Origin: Nitrospira defluvii
Lineage (GTDB): Bacteria > Nitrospirota > Nitrospiria > Nitrospirales > Nitrospiraceae
Assembly (NCBI RefSeq): GCF_905220995.1
Contig: NZ_CAJNBJ010000016.1
Location: forward strand, 372,001-436,000
DNA length: 64,000 bases
Direction of reading: 5' to 3'
The position numbers and the translations under genes are program-made. The notes under the pieces were generated by a model. That model ran no database searches and had not been told where the DNA came from. It worked only from the letters and a program-made list of their open reading frames with translations. Each line of letters starts with the position of its first letter. Position 1 is the stretch's first letter. Of the stretch, positions 43,681-51,327 are shown piece by piece.

Positions 43681-43742
43681 AGTCGACAGGTCGACTCCCC
43701 ATCTCGTGAAATAGGCATGGCGCCGCATCCCCTCAGTCGACT
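43681..43742. promoter_or_regulatory. AGTCGAC palindromes in the crp-like/cytochrome spacer
   Basis: AGTCGAC-AG-GTCGACT at 43681-43696 is a perfect 16-bp inverted repeat, and AGTCGACT recurs at 43735-43742, itself palindromic. This fits a regulator site between divergent promoters; it is not the classical TGTGA-N6-TCACA Crp site. Confidence 0.45.
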
Positions 43743-43790
43743 ATGATGTAACTCATCGGGGAAAATCGGCCGAAAAACGGGAACACCACG

Positions 43791-44606
43791 ATGCGGCCTT
43801 CCTCCCGCGACATCTCACATCACCCGCAGTACTCCGGCGCGGCATGCGCCGCTGGGCTGGGGTTCGCGTCCGTCATGCTGGCTGGGTCCCTTCTCTGGGC
43901 TGGCCCTCAGGATCAGCCTCAGACGGCCGACCGGCCGTATAAGGCGGAACAGGGCCGAGCCATCTTCAACGGCAAGGGCCTCTGCTCAACCTGTCATGGA
44001 GTCGACGGCCACAGAGATCAATTGCCCCCTCAACTCAGCGCGCATATCCGAGAGAACATTGAGCGACTCACTCCTGCCCCCCCTGACTTACGACGGGCGG
44101 ACACACTGACATTGACCACGGATACACAACGATTCGAGATCATCCGTCACGGGCATCTCCGTACGGCCATGTATCCGCTCTCGCAGGGCACCCTGTCGGA
44201 TGAAGACATACGTGCGCTGCTTCCATACCTGGCCGTGATCCGTGGCACTGCGTCGCGCTCCGTTCCCACACGTGAGCCTGCTACGCCCCTGCGAGGTGAT
44301 GCGGCACAGGGGCAGCAACTCTTCCATGAACTGGGCGGCTGCGCCATTTGCCATGGCATTGAAGGCCATCTCGACCGGCGGCCCCCGATCTCGAAGGACT
44401 TGGCTCAACGGTTGGACGCGCTCCCGGCGCCGCCTGCCAATCTCCGGGACCCCGCCGCCCTGAAATCCGAGAACGATGAAGATCGATTTCTCTCCATCAA
44501 ACGCGGACACCCCGGCACGGCAATGTACCCGAAAACACTCCTGCGCGATGAGGATATTCGCGACCTCGTCGCCTACCTTGCGACGCTTCGTGGCGGGGGC
44601 CGGTAG
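43791..44606 (+). CDS. Periplasmic two-haem cytochrome c
   Basis: The 271-residue protein has a signal peptide region (residues 15-40, AGLGFASVMLAGSLLW) and two mono-haem c domains in tandem. Haem 1 is CSTCH (65-69) with Met127 in TAMYP; haem 2 is CAICH (184-188) with Met245 in TAMYP. The two halves share RFEIIRHGHLRTAMYP / RFLSIKRGHPGTAMYP, so they come from an internal duplication. Both haems have His-Met axial ligands. It likely shuttles electrons in the periplasm. It is divergent from a Crp/Fnr-like regulator, which probably controls it. Confidence 0.88.
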   Translation: MRPSSRDISHHPQYSGAACAAGLGFASVMLAGSLLWAGPQDQPQTADRPYKAEQGRAIFNGKGLCSTCHGVDGHRDQLPPQLSAHIRENIERLTPAPPDLRRADTLTLTTDTQRFEIIRHGHLRTAMYPLSQGTLSDEDIRALLPYLAVIRGTASRSVPTREPATPLRGDAAQGQQLFHELGGCAICHGIEGHLDRRPPISKDLAQRLDALPAPPANLRDPAALKSENDEDRFLSIKRGHPGTAMYPKTLLRDEDIRDLVAYLATLRGGGR

Positions 44607-44665
44607 TCCAAGGATCCGCCGCCTCCATGCCAGGAACGTCCGACGTAGGGTTGGTCAACACACTG

Positions 44666-45058
44666 CTAACTCGGACCGGGGGGATCTTCGCGATCTTCTC
44701 CCATGAGCACGTCGACCTCTTGGGCTTCCAGCCCCTGTAGTTCGGTCAGAATGCTTTGCAGGAGCTGGCGGCGCTGCTGTAGGCCTTTCTTCGGAATATC
44801 CCGCGTCTGCGGCTCTTGCGCTGATTCAGGCAAATTCACGATCGCTTCGGCCTCACCCAACATGGCGTACTTGTAGGATTCGACATATTGGTGCGTACCG
44901 CCGAAAATCCTCGCGAGCATCGCTTCTGTCTCCCCATCAAAGGCATCGAAGGTTGGATGCACGACGGTCGCATGAGCCAACCCTTCAAGCTTCTCGATCT
45001 GGGCCTTGATGTCATCGCTCCTCATGCGGGCCTGATACATGGAATTGACCTCAACCAT
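44666..45058 (-). CDS. Hypothetical protein (130 aa)
   Basis: The 130-residue protein has no signal peptide or membrane segment. It begins MVEVNSMYQARMRSDDIKAQ, has an AMLARIFGGTHQYVESYKYA core, and ends with an acidic tail (EDREDPPGPS). It looks helical. I recognise no family. GAGGAGG is 7 nt before the ATG. It converges with the cytochrome gene, 59 bp away. Confidence 0.78.
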   Translation of the reverse strand: MVEVNSMYQARMRSDDIKAQIEKLEGLAHATVVHPTFDAFDGETEAMLARIFGGTHQYVESYKYAMLGEAEAIVNLPESAQEPQTRDIPKKGLQQRRQLLQSILTELQGLEAQEVDVLMGEDREDPPGPS

Positions 45059-45173
45059 GGCGTGACCTCCTCTTTTATAATGGGGGTGGTATACCTCCTC
45101 TCGGACAGGATGCCAGCTAGGGATTCCCCGGGAGAGCGAAATTGTCAGTGGAGGCGGTCAGGTTCCGCGGGCC

Positions 45174-45644
45174 TTAGCGCAACGTCTCTTCTGCCAACCG
45201 GCGCACCAGATACCCCACGATGACGATATTCACCGCCAGCACCGCCAACCCAGACATCGACCAGTCCCGAACGACCTCCTGAAACTCATCGGGCAGCAGA
45301 ATACACGTAGAGATGACCGTCAGATAGGCAGCCCACGAGGTTTCGCTCCAGAGGCCGAACCCCTCGACGAACAGCAGCGTCGCGTAGGACAGGCTGACGA
45401 GGCTCATCAGGAACAGACTGTGGCCCGGCAACGAATCCACCGTGAGGGCCAGGGCCTGCAGGAACCGCGTGTGGATGCTTAAGTGCAGCGCGTCCAGAAC
45501 GGGAGCAAGCACGGTCTCGATCTCGGGATCGATCCACCGGAGAAAGCCTGACCCGGCCAGTAAGACCAGCAACCCTTTCAAGACCTTGAAGAGGGCAATG
45601 GGAGCCAGGCTCGTCTGCTGCCGCACCGGCGCTTTTACCGTCAT
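45174..45644 (-). CDS. DUF2127 family membrane protein
   Basis: The 156-residue protein has about four hydrophobic segments and the DUF2127 pattern: GFGLWSETSWAAYLTVISTC, then LLPDEFQEV, in the third quarter. LFKVLKGLLVLLAGSGFL near the start is also family-like. The family is found in inner membranes of many bacteria; its function is not known. It lies 115 bp upstream of the hypothetical gene at 44666-45058, on the same strand. The GTAGCCTA element lies about 60 bp before its start. Confidence 0.85.
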   Translation of the reverse strand: MTVKAPVRQQTSLAPIALFKVLKGLLVLLAGSGFLRWIDPEIETVLAPVLDALHLSIHTRFLQALALTVDSLPGHSLFLMSLVSLSYATLLFVEGFGLWSETSWAAYLTVISTCILLPDEFQEVVRDWSMSGLAVLAVNIVIVGYLVRRLAEETLR

Positions 45645-45702
45645 AACGCCGTTTCCAGCCGCACGACGAGGATTGGCGCTTGCTCACCAAGCCCCCTTTC
45701 CC

Positions 45703-45711
45703 CTAGGCTAC
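45703..45711 (-). promoter_or_regulatory. GTAGCCTA element before DUF2127 gene
   Basis: Reads GTAGCCTAG on the minus strand, 60 bp before the leftward ATG at 45644. The same spacing is seen before the gene at 55588. Confidence 0.3.
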
Positions 45712-45747
45712 TCCCAACCATAGGCTCTCGATGAACGGTTCACCGTG

Positions 45748-46173
45748 ATGAACGAACAGTGTGCACACAGCCTGGCCGAGGACTGGATCGCCGCCTGGAA
45801 CCGGCACGACCTCAATGCCATTCTTCGTCACTATGCATCGGACGTCGAGTTTACCAGTCCCTTTGTCACGGCGCTATCCGCGGATGCGTCCGGTACGATC
45901 CGAGGCCGCGACGCGTTGCAGACCTATTTTCAGAAGGGACTCATCGCCTATCCGGAGCTGCAGTTTGACCTCATCCGCGTCCTGCCAGGAGTGGGCAGCC
46001 TGGTCCTGTATTATCGAAGCGTCCAGGGACTCTTGGCGGCTGAAGTGATGACCGTCAACGACGAGGGTTTGATCCAAACCGTACGCGTGCACTATGCGAA
46101 GGAAGAGGCGACCGCCGAGGCCGGACTCAGGAGAGCAACCCGCTCGGACGATGCCCGGTCAGATGGGCGATGA
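45748..46173 (+). CDS. SnoaL/NTF2-like fold protein
   Basis: The 141-residue protein has the pattern of small SnoaL-like or NTF2-like domains: LAEDWIAAWNRHDLNAILRHYASDVEFTSP near the start, DASGTIRGRDALQTYF, then the long curved sheet ending EVMTVNDEGLIQTVRVHYA. Such domains form a cone-shaped pocket for small hydrophobic ligands. There is no signal peptide. The ATG at 45748 is used; a GTG just before it is possible. Its end overlaps by 47 bp the 3' end of the convergent gene at 46127-46474. Confidence 0.85.
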   Translation: MNEQCAHSLAEDWIAAWNRHDLNAILRHYASDVEFTSPFVTALSADASGTIRGRDALQTYFQKGLIAYPELQFDLIRVLPGVGSLVLYYRSVQGLLAAEVMTVNDEGLIQTVRVHYAKEEATAEAGLRRATRSDDARSDGR

Positions 46174-46474
46174 TGAGACCGGCATCGCTAACCGGATCGC
46201 AGGTAAACGGGGTGTCGTGCCGGCGAGTCACGGATGTCGTCAATCGTTCAGCGGCCTGTCTGACGGGAAGCGGGAACTCCACCTCCTGCTGAATCCGTTG
46301 CAGGTGTGCCATCGTATCTCCCTGCCACAACGGGTGACCTGCCGCAGCCAACCAGGCCCGATCGGCCAACGCCACCGCGCGCCTCGCGCAGACCCGCGCC
46401 TTGCCTTCCTGCCCCTGCTCCCAAGCAGCCCTCGCCATTGAGAGTTCTCGATCGATGCGTACAGAATCGGACAT
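46127..46474 (-). CDS. Hypothetical protein (115 aa)
   Basis: The 115-residue protein is helical, with ARAAWEQGQEGKARVCARRA and MAHLQRIQQEVEFPLPVRQA as amphipathic segments. It resembles a HEPN- or TPR-like helical bundle, but I cannot name a family. The ribosome site is weak. Its 3' end overlaps the SnoaL-like gene on the opposite strand by 47 bp, an unusual convergent overlap, which lowers confidence a little. Confidence 0.6.
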   Translation of the reverse strand: MSDSVRIDRELSMARAAWEQGQEGKARVCARRAVALADRAWLAAAGHPLWQGDTMAHLQRIQQEVEFPLPVRQAAERLTTSVTRRHDTPFTCDPVSDAGLIIAHLTGHRPSGLLS

Positions 46475-46687
46475 GCGTCATCACGCTACGGCTGTATGGT
46501 CGAACCTGTCAACACGAAGAGGCAGCCTCGACACAGGCCTCGATACGGGCTCAGGACAATTTCCCTCTTTTTCAGGGAATCCCCTATTCCTTTCCCCCCA
46601 CCAACGAGGCATAGTGCACGCCACGATTCGTGCTCCATTGCCATCAGCCGCCTGACATCGACGCCACCGGCAACACCTGAACAGATC

Positions 46688-46846
46688 ATGGCAACTCATC
46701 CTATGCGCAAATCCAGCATGTACCGCTTCCACGATTCGGCGCGCAAAGACCGGAAGTTTATGCTCGCGGCGTTGGCCGCTGCCCTCCTCCTCGCAGCCCT
46801 GCTCTCGAGCCTCGGGTTGGATATTTTCCACCCCACCGTCAAGTAG
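46688..46846 (+). CDS. Small membrane protein (52 aa)
   Basis: The ORF encodes a basic N-end followed by a single helix, FMLAALAAALLLAALLSSLG. It lacks a strong ribosome site. Hydrophobic character and a stop soon after suggest a real single-pass protein, but the support is modest. Confidence 0.4.
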   Translation: MATHPMRKSSMYRFHDSARKDRKFMLAALAAALLLAALLSSLGLDIFHPTVK

Positions 46847-46942
46847 TCGCGTCCCTCCGCGCGTTCGGCTATGATCGTGCCAGCTCCGCGACCACCGTAT
46901 CGCATGAAACGAGGCGAATGGAACGCCTCACCCTGACCACAG

Positions 46943-47191
46943 ATGACCTGGATCGTTTATATCTTGGAATGTGCCGACGGGAGCCTCTACACCGGCATCA
47001 CCAACGATTTGGATCGTCGCATGCGGGCGCACGCCAGCGGGAGGGGCGCAAAATACACGAAACGCCGAGGGCCATTTACGGTGCGGTATACCGAGCTGCT
47101 GGACAGCAAGGGCGCCGCCTTACAGCGTGAGGCTGCCATCAAATCACTGGACCGAACGGCGAAGAAGGCGCTGCTGACAGCCGGTCCGTAG
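46943..47191 (+). CDS. GIY-YIG nuclease superfamily protein
   Basis: The 82-residue protein is a compact GIY-YIG domain: WIVYILECADGSLYTGITND with the Y-I and Y-T-G pair, then the Arg of DLDRRMRAH, and GPFTVRYTELLDSKGAALQR near the end. Small stand-alone members (UPF0213/YhbQ type) are widespread and may cut branched or damaged DNA. The start at 46943 fits the family length of 80-95. The catalytic Glu lies in LQREAAIK. It is a lone gene, with the AAA-like paralogue converging on it. Confidence 0.9.
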   Translation: MTWIVYILECADGSLYTGITNDLDRRMRAHASGRGAKYTKRRGPFTVRYTELLDSKGAALQREAAIKSLDRTAKKALLTAGP

Positions 47192-47227
47192 TCACGTCAG
47201 CCGAACAGGCAGCACGATTCCCCCACC

Positions 47228-47794
47228 TTATTTCTTTTTCACCACCTTCTTCTTGGGTTTCACCGCCGGCTTGGCGGGTGTCCTCGACGGCTTTCTTTTT
47301 GCGGTCCCCCCCAACACGATTACCGGCTTTTCCGGCGAGAACGCCTCCTCGATCCGGCTCTTGCCGTTCGTCGCAACGATAACGAGTCCCTGGTGTTTCT
47401 CGATACTCTGCAGCAGATACGACACGTCGGTCTGCGCAACCCGATCATGCGCATCCTGCACTCGACTGCCGGTCCCGAACAACGCATCCGCTTCGTCGAA
47501 AAAGAGAATCGATCCATGGCGATTCGCCATGTCGAACACGCGATTCACATTCTTTTCCGTTTCACGGCTATGTTTGCTGACGACCGCCGCAAGATCCACG
47601 CTGGCCAGATGGAGCTGCAGTTCTTCGGCCAACACCTCCGCCGCTTTCTGTCGACGCAGCGGCGTGGCCCCTGAGAGCACGATCACCGCGCCGGAAGGCT
47701 CCTGAGCGCGAGCCTTCTTCGGTTTTTTCGCAGGCGCCTTCTTGTTCTGCTGCGGATCGTTCTTGCGTTGCCGAGTCACCGTTGCACCTGCCAT
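47228..47794 (-). CDS. AAA-like protein with degenerate P-loop and basic tails (paralogue B)
   Basis: The 188-residue protein is the paralogue of the one at 31659-32201. It has Lys-rich tails at both ends (residues 10-32 and 165-188) around one AAA-like core. The core has SGATPLRRQKAAE at the P-loop position (41-53), which lacks GKT, then VVSKHSRETEKNVNRVF, Walker B ILFFDEADALFG (96-107, Glu retained) and VIVATNGKSRI (sensor 1). There is no lid and no Arg finger. AAGGA precedes the ATG. The paralogues share the same layout, so the degenerate P-loop is inherited, not a sequencing error. A scaffold or nucleic-acid-binding role is inferred from the tails. Confidence 0.85.
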   Translation of the reverse strand: MAGATVTRQRKNDPQQNKKAPAKKPKKARAQEPSGAVIVLSGATPLRRQKAAEVLAEELQLHLASVDLAAVVSKHSRETEKNVNRVFDMANRHGSILFFDEADALFGTGSRVQDAHDRVAQTDVSYLLQSIEKHQGLVIVATNGKSRIEEAFSPEKPVIVLGGTAKRKPSRTPAKPAVKPKKKVVKKK

Positions 47795-47944
47795 ATCCTT
47801 CGTCCCTTTCCGGTTCTAGTATGACCCACGGGCCTCCCCTCATGAAGAGGGCAGACGCAGAGTATAACCGGTTCTCATTCCTGTCGCTGAATTTCTTCTG
47901 CTCACCGAAAGACAGACGCCCACCTCACACTGACGTGATCCCCG

Positions 47945-47997
47945 ACTGCGCACGTCCAATGAGGGCCTTCTGCGACCCCGCGTTGCGCGAGGACAGG
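47945..47997 (+). repeat. Intergenic repeat R1, copy 3
   Basis: ACTGCGCACGTCCAATGAGG, then CCGCGTTGCGCGAGGACAGGA. It lies between the AAA-like paralogue B and the zinc-ribbon gene. Confidence 0.7.
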
Positions 47998-48020
47998 ACA
48001 CTGAGCAGGCGAGCGCGCTC

Positions 48021-48380
48021 TTATGTCTCCATCATCTCCAGACGCGCATCACACTCACGCCCGCAGCCGGCACATCGAATACAATCGGACTCGACGGTGA
48101 ATTCCTCCGTTCTGACCCCCATGCCGCCGCAATCGGGGCATCGCGTCAGATGCACTCGACGATCATCCACCGTCTCGTACTGCACGCCATGCAGACAATA
48201 GATCGGCTTTCCATCAAGCTGCCAGGGCTTGCCGGCATTGTCATGCACAGGCAGCACAATGTAGTGCTGCTTCACATACTCTGCCAGTGCCCGATAACTC
48301 GAAAAACCACCCTGTATCAATTTCCCGCTCACGGCGTCATAGAGCGCCTGCTGTTTGACGACTGCCTTGGTCGGACCCAT
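48021..48380 (-). CDS. Zinc-ribbon hypothetical protein (119 aa)
   Basis: The 119-residue protein ends with a zinc ribbon: TRCPDCGGMGVR and then CIRCAGCGRECDARL, giving two Cys pairs. The N-terminal 75 residues are alpha/beta (VVKQQALYDAVSGKLIQGGF, YRALAEYVKQHYIVLP). I do not recognise the family. GGGAGGTGG precedes the ATG. No signal peptide. It could bind nucleic acid or sit in a larger complex; function unknown. Confidence 0.72.
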   Translation of the reverse strand: MGPTKAVVKQQALYDAVSGKLIQGGFSSYRALAEYVKQHYIVLPVHDNAGKPWQLDGKPIYCLHGVQYETVDDRRVHLTRCPDCGGMGVRTEEFTVESDCIRCAGCGRECDARLEMMET

Positions 48381-48768
48381 ATGCCACCTCCCCCGGCTGT
48401 CGAGACCAACCTGATCGCCGGTCCAAGCCGGCCCCCGGTCACAAGTGTCGGTCGTGCAGCCGATTCACGCGGCCTGCGCAAGAGATCAGCCCGTTTCGGG
48501 GCTTCGTCGGTGATAGTCACCAAGCCTGCAGGGCGGACGTCCTTGGCCCCAATCGGTGGCCCGCTCGGCTAACGGCTCCCGCAAACATTCGATAGGACGG
48601 GCTAGAGAGAGGAATTGGTGTGGGAGTTGCGCGTGTCATAGACATAGCACCTCCTCTCGATATGGTGGGAGCTTGAATCTTACCCCTCCTGACCGGACGA
48701 GGCAAGCCACGGTACCCGAGCGCGTCGTCTCACTTGACGCCGATGCGACGTGGATGCAAGGTTAGGCG
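48381..48768. other. Spacer with one small open frame
   Basis: About 390 bp. It contains a short leftward open frame with a strong ribosome site (48517-48645). Otherwise nothing is seen. Confidence 0.5.
48517..48645 (-). CDS. Possible small protein (42 aa) with strong ribosome site
   Basis: GAGAGGAGGTGCT lies directly before the ATG at 48645, the best ribosome site of any short frame here. The 42 residues are basic (Arg, Pro, Ser-rich) and have no recognised motif: MSMTRATPTPIPLSSPSYRM and AVSRAGHRLGPRTS. Could be a leader peptide or chance. Confidence 0.35.
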   Translation of the reverse strand: MSMTRATPTPIPLSSPSYRMFAGAVSRAGHRLGPRTSALQAW

Positions 48769-49779
48769 ATGCATCAAGTGTGTGATACCCCGAGTTGTGC
48801 GCCCTCCCAACGAAACATCACCATGATTGGTTTGTGGTTACTCCTGTGCTGGCTCCTGCCGTCCGCGCTCTCGTCGTCCGCTGCGTCACCGGCGTCAGGC
48901 GCCCCGACCTCCTCTCCTAACCAGCTTTCAGGCCATGAATTGCTGCGCATCGGCGAGATCCACGATCAGCAGGAGCACTTCCCCGAGACCTTGACCTATT
49001 ACCAGCTGGCCCTGTCGAAGTTCCGGGAGAAAAAACAGTCCCAGGGCGTTGCCACGGCTTTGATGAAGATCGCACGAGTCCAAGAGCGCCAGGGCAAGCT
49101 CCAAGAAGCCTATGCCTCGCTGCAGGAGGCCGTGCCGTTGTTTGCTCAGACAGCCGATCGCTCCGCGCAGGCCGAGGCGCTGCTGTCCACGGGGCGCGTG
49201 GCGGCGCAACTGGGACAACGCGAGGTCTCACGCGAAGCCCTCACCCAGGCTGCCGCGCTCTTTACACGTGTGCGAAATGCCAGGGGACGGAACGATACGC
49301 TGGTGCAACTAGGGCTGTTACACGTGGTCGATGGCGAGACCGAGGCCGGGCTCTCAGCGTTGCAGCAGGCGGCAGAAGAGGCCCGCAACCGGCGGCATGT
49401 CGAGCAACAATTCACCGCCACAGTCGCGCTCGGCGACGCCCATTGGCTGCTGGGACATATGAATGACGCGCGGACCCATTACGTCGAGGCGCTGGCCCTC
49501 GCCGAAGCGGAACATCACCTGCCGTTCGAAGGGATGCTCAAACTCCGACTTGCCAGGCTTGACGAGGGCAAAGACTCGCTCACCGATCGTCTCGCGCTGG
49601 CGAAACGTGCCCTGTTGATCGCGCAATCGATCCGCGACCCCGCCGGTGAGGCTGATGCCTGGTCGCTCATTGCCGACCTCCATCGACAATTGGGACAGCA
49701 GGCCGAGGCCGACCAAGCCGATGCACGGGCCATCGCGATCTATCGCAGCCGGGAACTCTTCGTCCACGGTGTCCGGTAG
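48769..49779 (+). CDS. Exported TPR-repeat protein
   Basis: The 336-residue product is mainly tetratricopeptide repeats (about residues 55-330): HFPETLTYYQLALSKFREKK, KLQEAYASLQEAVPLFAQ, TEAGLSALQQAAEEARNRRH and HMNDARTHYVEALALAEAEH are four of six or so. A signal peptide (MIGLWLLLCWLLPSALSSSA) is seen if translation begins at the ATG at 48823 rather than 48769; the longer form has an extra 18 residues of odd composition. It should be a periplasmic scaffold for protein contacts. The R2 repeat begins right after its stop. Confidence 0.85.
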   Translation: MHQVCDTPSCAPSQRNITMIGLWLLLCWLLPSALSSSAASPASGAPTSSPNQLSGHELLRIGEIHDQQEHFPETLTYYQLALSKFREKKQSQGVATALMKIARVQERQGKLQEAYASLQEAVPLFAQTADRSAQAEALLSTGRVAAQLGQREVSREALTQAAALFTRVRNARGRNDTLVQLGLLHVVDGETEAGLSALQQAAEEARNRRHVEQQFTATVALGDAHWLLGHMNDARTHYVEALALAEAEHHLPFEGMLKLRLARLDEGKDSLTDRLALAKRALLIAQSIRDPAGEADAWSLIADLHRQLGQQAEADQADARAIAIYRSRELFVHGVR

Positions 49780-49902
49780 CAGAATGCGGAAAAAGTCCGC
49801 CAGCGGCGTTCTCGCATCGCTTAGAGGCTCACCGTACGGCACGAGTACGATTCGCCTCTTCGTTCGCTGCGGCCTTGCTGGCGGCCTTTTTTGCGCATCC
49901 TG
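49780..49902. repeat. Intergenic repeat R2, short copy
   Basis: CAGAATGCGGAAAAAG at the left and CTTTTTTGCGCATCCTG at the right form inverted ends. Inside are GTTCTCGCATCGC, AGAGGCTCACCGTACGG and GCTGCGGCCTTGCTGG. It starts immediately after the stop of the TPR gene and ends with a T run, so it may end transcription. Confidence 0.7.
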
Positions 49903-49990
49903 CGGGCGATGCTGACGTGAGACAGCCCGTGTGCGACGTGTGACGCAATCATCGAGTTGTTCCGCAGCCTGCTAGAGACCGCCGCTTCCC

Positions 49991-51217
49991 TCAGCTGGAT
50001 CGCGTGGCGCGCCACGCGGTTCCCGCCCCGATCAACAGCAACAACGTCGAGAGCAGATAGGGCGCACCGGGCAGGTGCCAGTCGGCTTGCGGACCGATGA
50101 AGGCCGCAAAGGTCTGGGTGAACAGCGTGGGCCCAAGCAACCCGGCGATTCCGGTGAGGCTGGCGATCGCGCCCTGTAATTGTCCCTGTTCAGACGGGCT
50201 CACACGGCGCGTCATGAACACTTGCGATGAAGGCGCCGCAAGCCCCCAGAATGCCATCACCGGAATGCCGAAACAGTAGATGAGCGGGGTGGGGGCCAAC
50301 CCATAAATCGCAAACCCGGTCGCCCCGGCCAGGAGCCCGAGGAGCAAGGTCCTACGTTCTCCCAGACGCGCCGTAATCGGCCGCACCAACGTTCCCTGAA
50401 CGATCATGGCACAGACCCCGACTCCGGCCAACGTGAACCCCACCGCCGACGGCCCCCATCCATACCGATACCCCAGATACAGCACCGCCACGCTGGGGAG
50501 CACCGCGTGCGCCAAGTTCATCAGGAAATTTGTCGTCGCCAGACCGAAGAGTTCGTGATGGGAGCGCAGGAGGATCAACGCGCCGACCGGATTGGCCCGG
50601 CGCCACCGGAAGGGAGCCCGTTTTTCGACCGGAAGCGATTCCGGCAACACAAGAAACCCGTAGCACGCATTGAGCAGACTGGTCGCCGCCGCCCCCCAAA
50701 ACGGCCAGCGTGGATCGACGGCTCCCAAAAGCCCGCCCACGGCCGGGCCCAAGACGAAACCAAGTCCGAAGGACGCACCCATCATGCCGAACGCCGCAGC
50801 CCGTTTGTCTGGAGGCGTCACGTCGGCGATGTACGCGCCCGCTGTGCTGAAGCTCGATGAGGCGATACCGGAAATCACCCGTCCGGCGAAGAGCCAGGAC
50901 ACATTCGGCGCCAGCGCCATGAGAATGAAATCAAGGCCCAACCCGAGGTTCGACAGCAGGACGACCGGGCGTCGACCGAATCGATCGGACAGCGAGCCCT
51001 GGATCGGCGAACAGACAAACTGCATCAGCGCCCATGCCGTGCCCATGAGGCCGTAAATTTCGGCCGCACTCGGCGTGTCGCCCCCTAAGAACTCCTCTAC
51101 CAGTTTCGGTAAGACGGGAATGATGATCCCGAACGACAACATGTCGAGGACGACCGTGACGAGAATAAACGCAATCGCCGCTTGTCGCGGGTGAGGGGAG
51201 GGCTGCCTGTGCGTCAT
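49991..51217 (-). CDS. MFS transporter, TetA-like
   Basis: The 408-residue protein has 12 membrane segments of the major facilitator superfamily and looks most like TetA-type tetracycline/proton antiporters. ILVTVVLDMLSFGIIIPVLP is helix 1, followed by YGLMGTAWALMQFVCSPIQG and the SDRFGRRPVVLLS loop 2-3. It would export a drug-like compound or metabolite. Homology to TetA does not by itself show tetracycline resistance. The ATG at 51217 leaves a normal N-terminus; two earlier starts are possible. It is divergent from the AEC transporter gene. Confidence 0.87.
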   Translation of the reverse strand: MTHRQPSPHPRQAAIAFILVTVVLDMLSFGIIIPVLPKLVEEFLGGDTPSAAEIYGLMGTAWALMQFVCSPIQGSLSDRFGRRPVVLLSNLGLGLDFILMALAPNVSWLFAGRVISGIASSSFSTAGAYIADVTPPDKRAAAFGMMGASFGLGFVLGPAVGGLLGAVDPRWPFWGAAATSLLNACYGFLVLPESLPVEKRAPFRWRRANPVGALILLRSHHELFGLATTNFLMNLAHAVLPSVAVLYLGYRYGWGPSAVGFTLAGVGVCAMIVQGTLVRPITARLGERRTLLLGLLAGATGFAIYGLAPTPLIYCFGIPVMAFWGLAAPSSQVFMTRRVSPSEQGQLQGAIASLTGIAGLLGPTLFTQTFAAFIGPQADWHLPGAPYLLSTLLLLIGAGTAWRATRSS

Positions 51218-51327
51218 AAAAGGGGCCATCGTACCAGGCCGGCCGCGCCGGCGCACAGAAAAAGGCGGCCTCGGGCCACACCGGACACGCCTCCTCTTGT
51301 GCGCGGTTTTCTGCTACCCTGCGCCCG

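Noticed and set aside
49991-51217. Calling the MFS gene a tetracycline-resistance gene
   Set aside because: TetA-like proteins outside known resistance clusters often have other substrates; no tetR regulator is adjacent.
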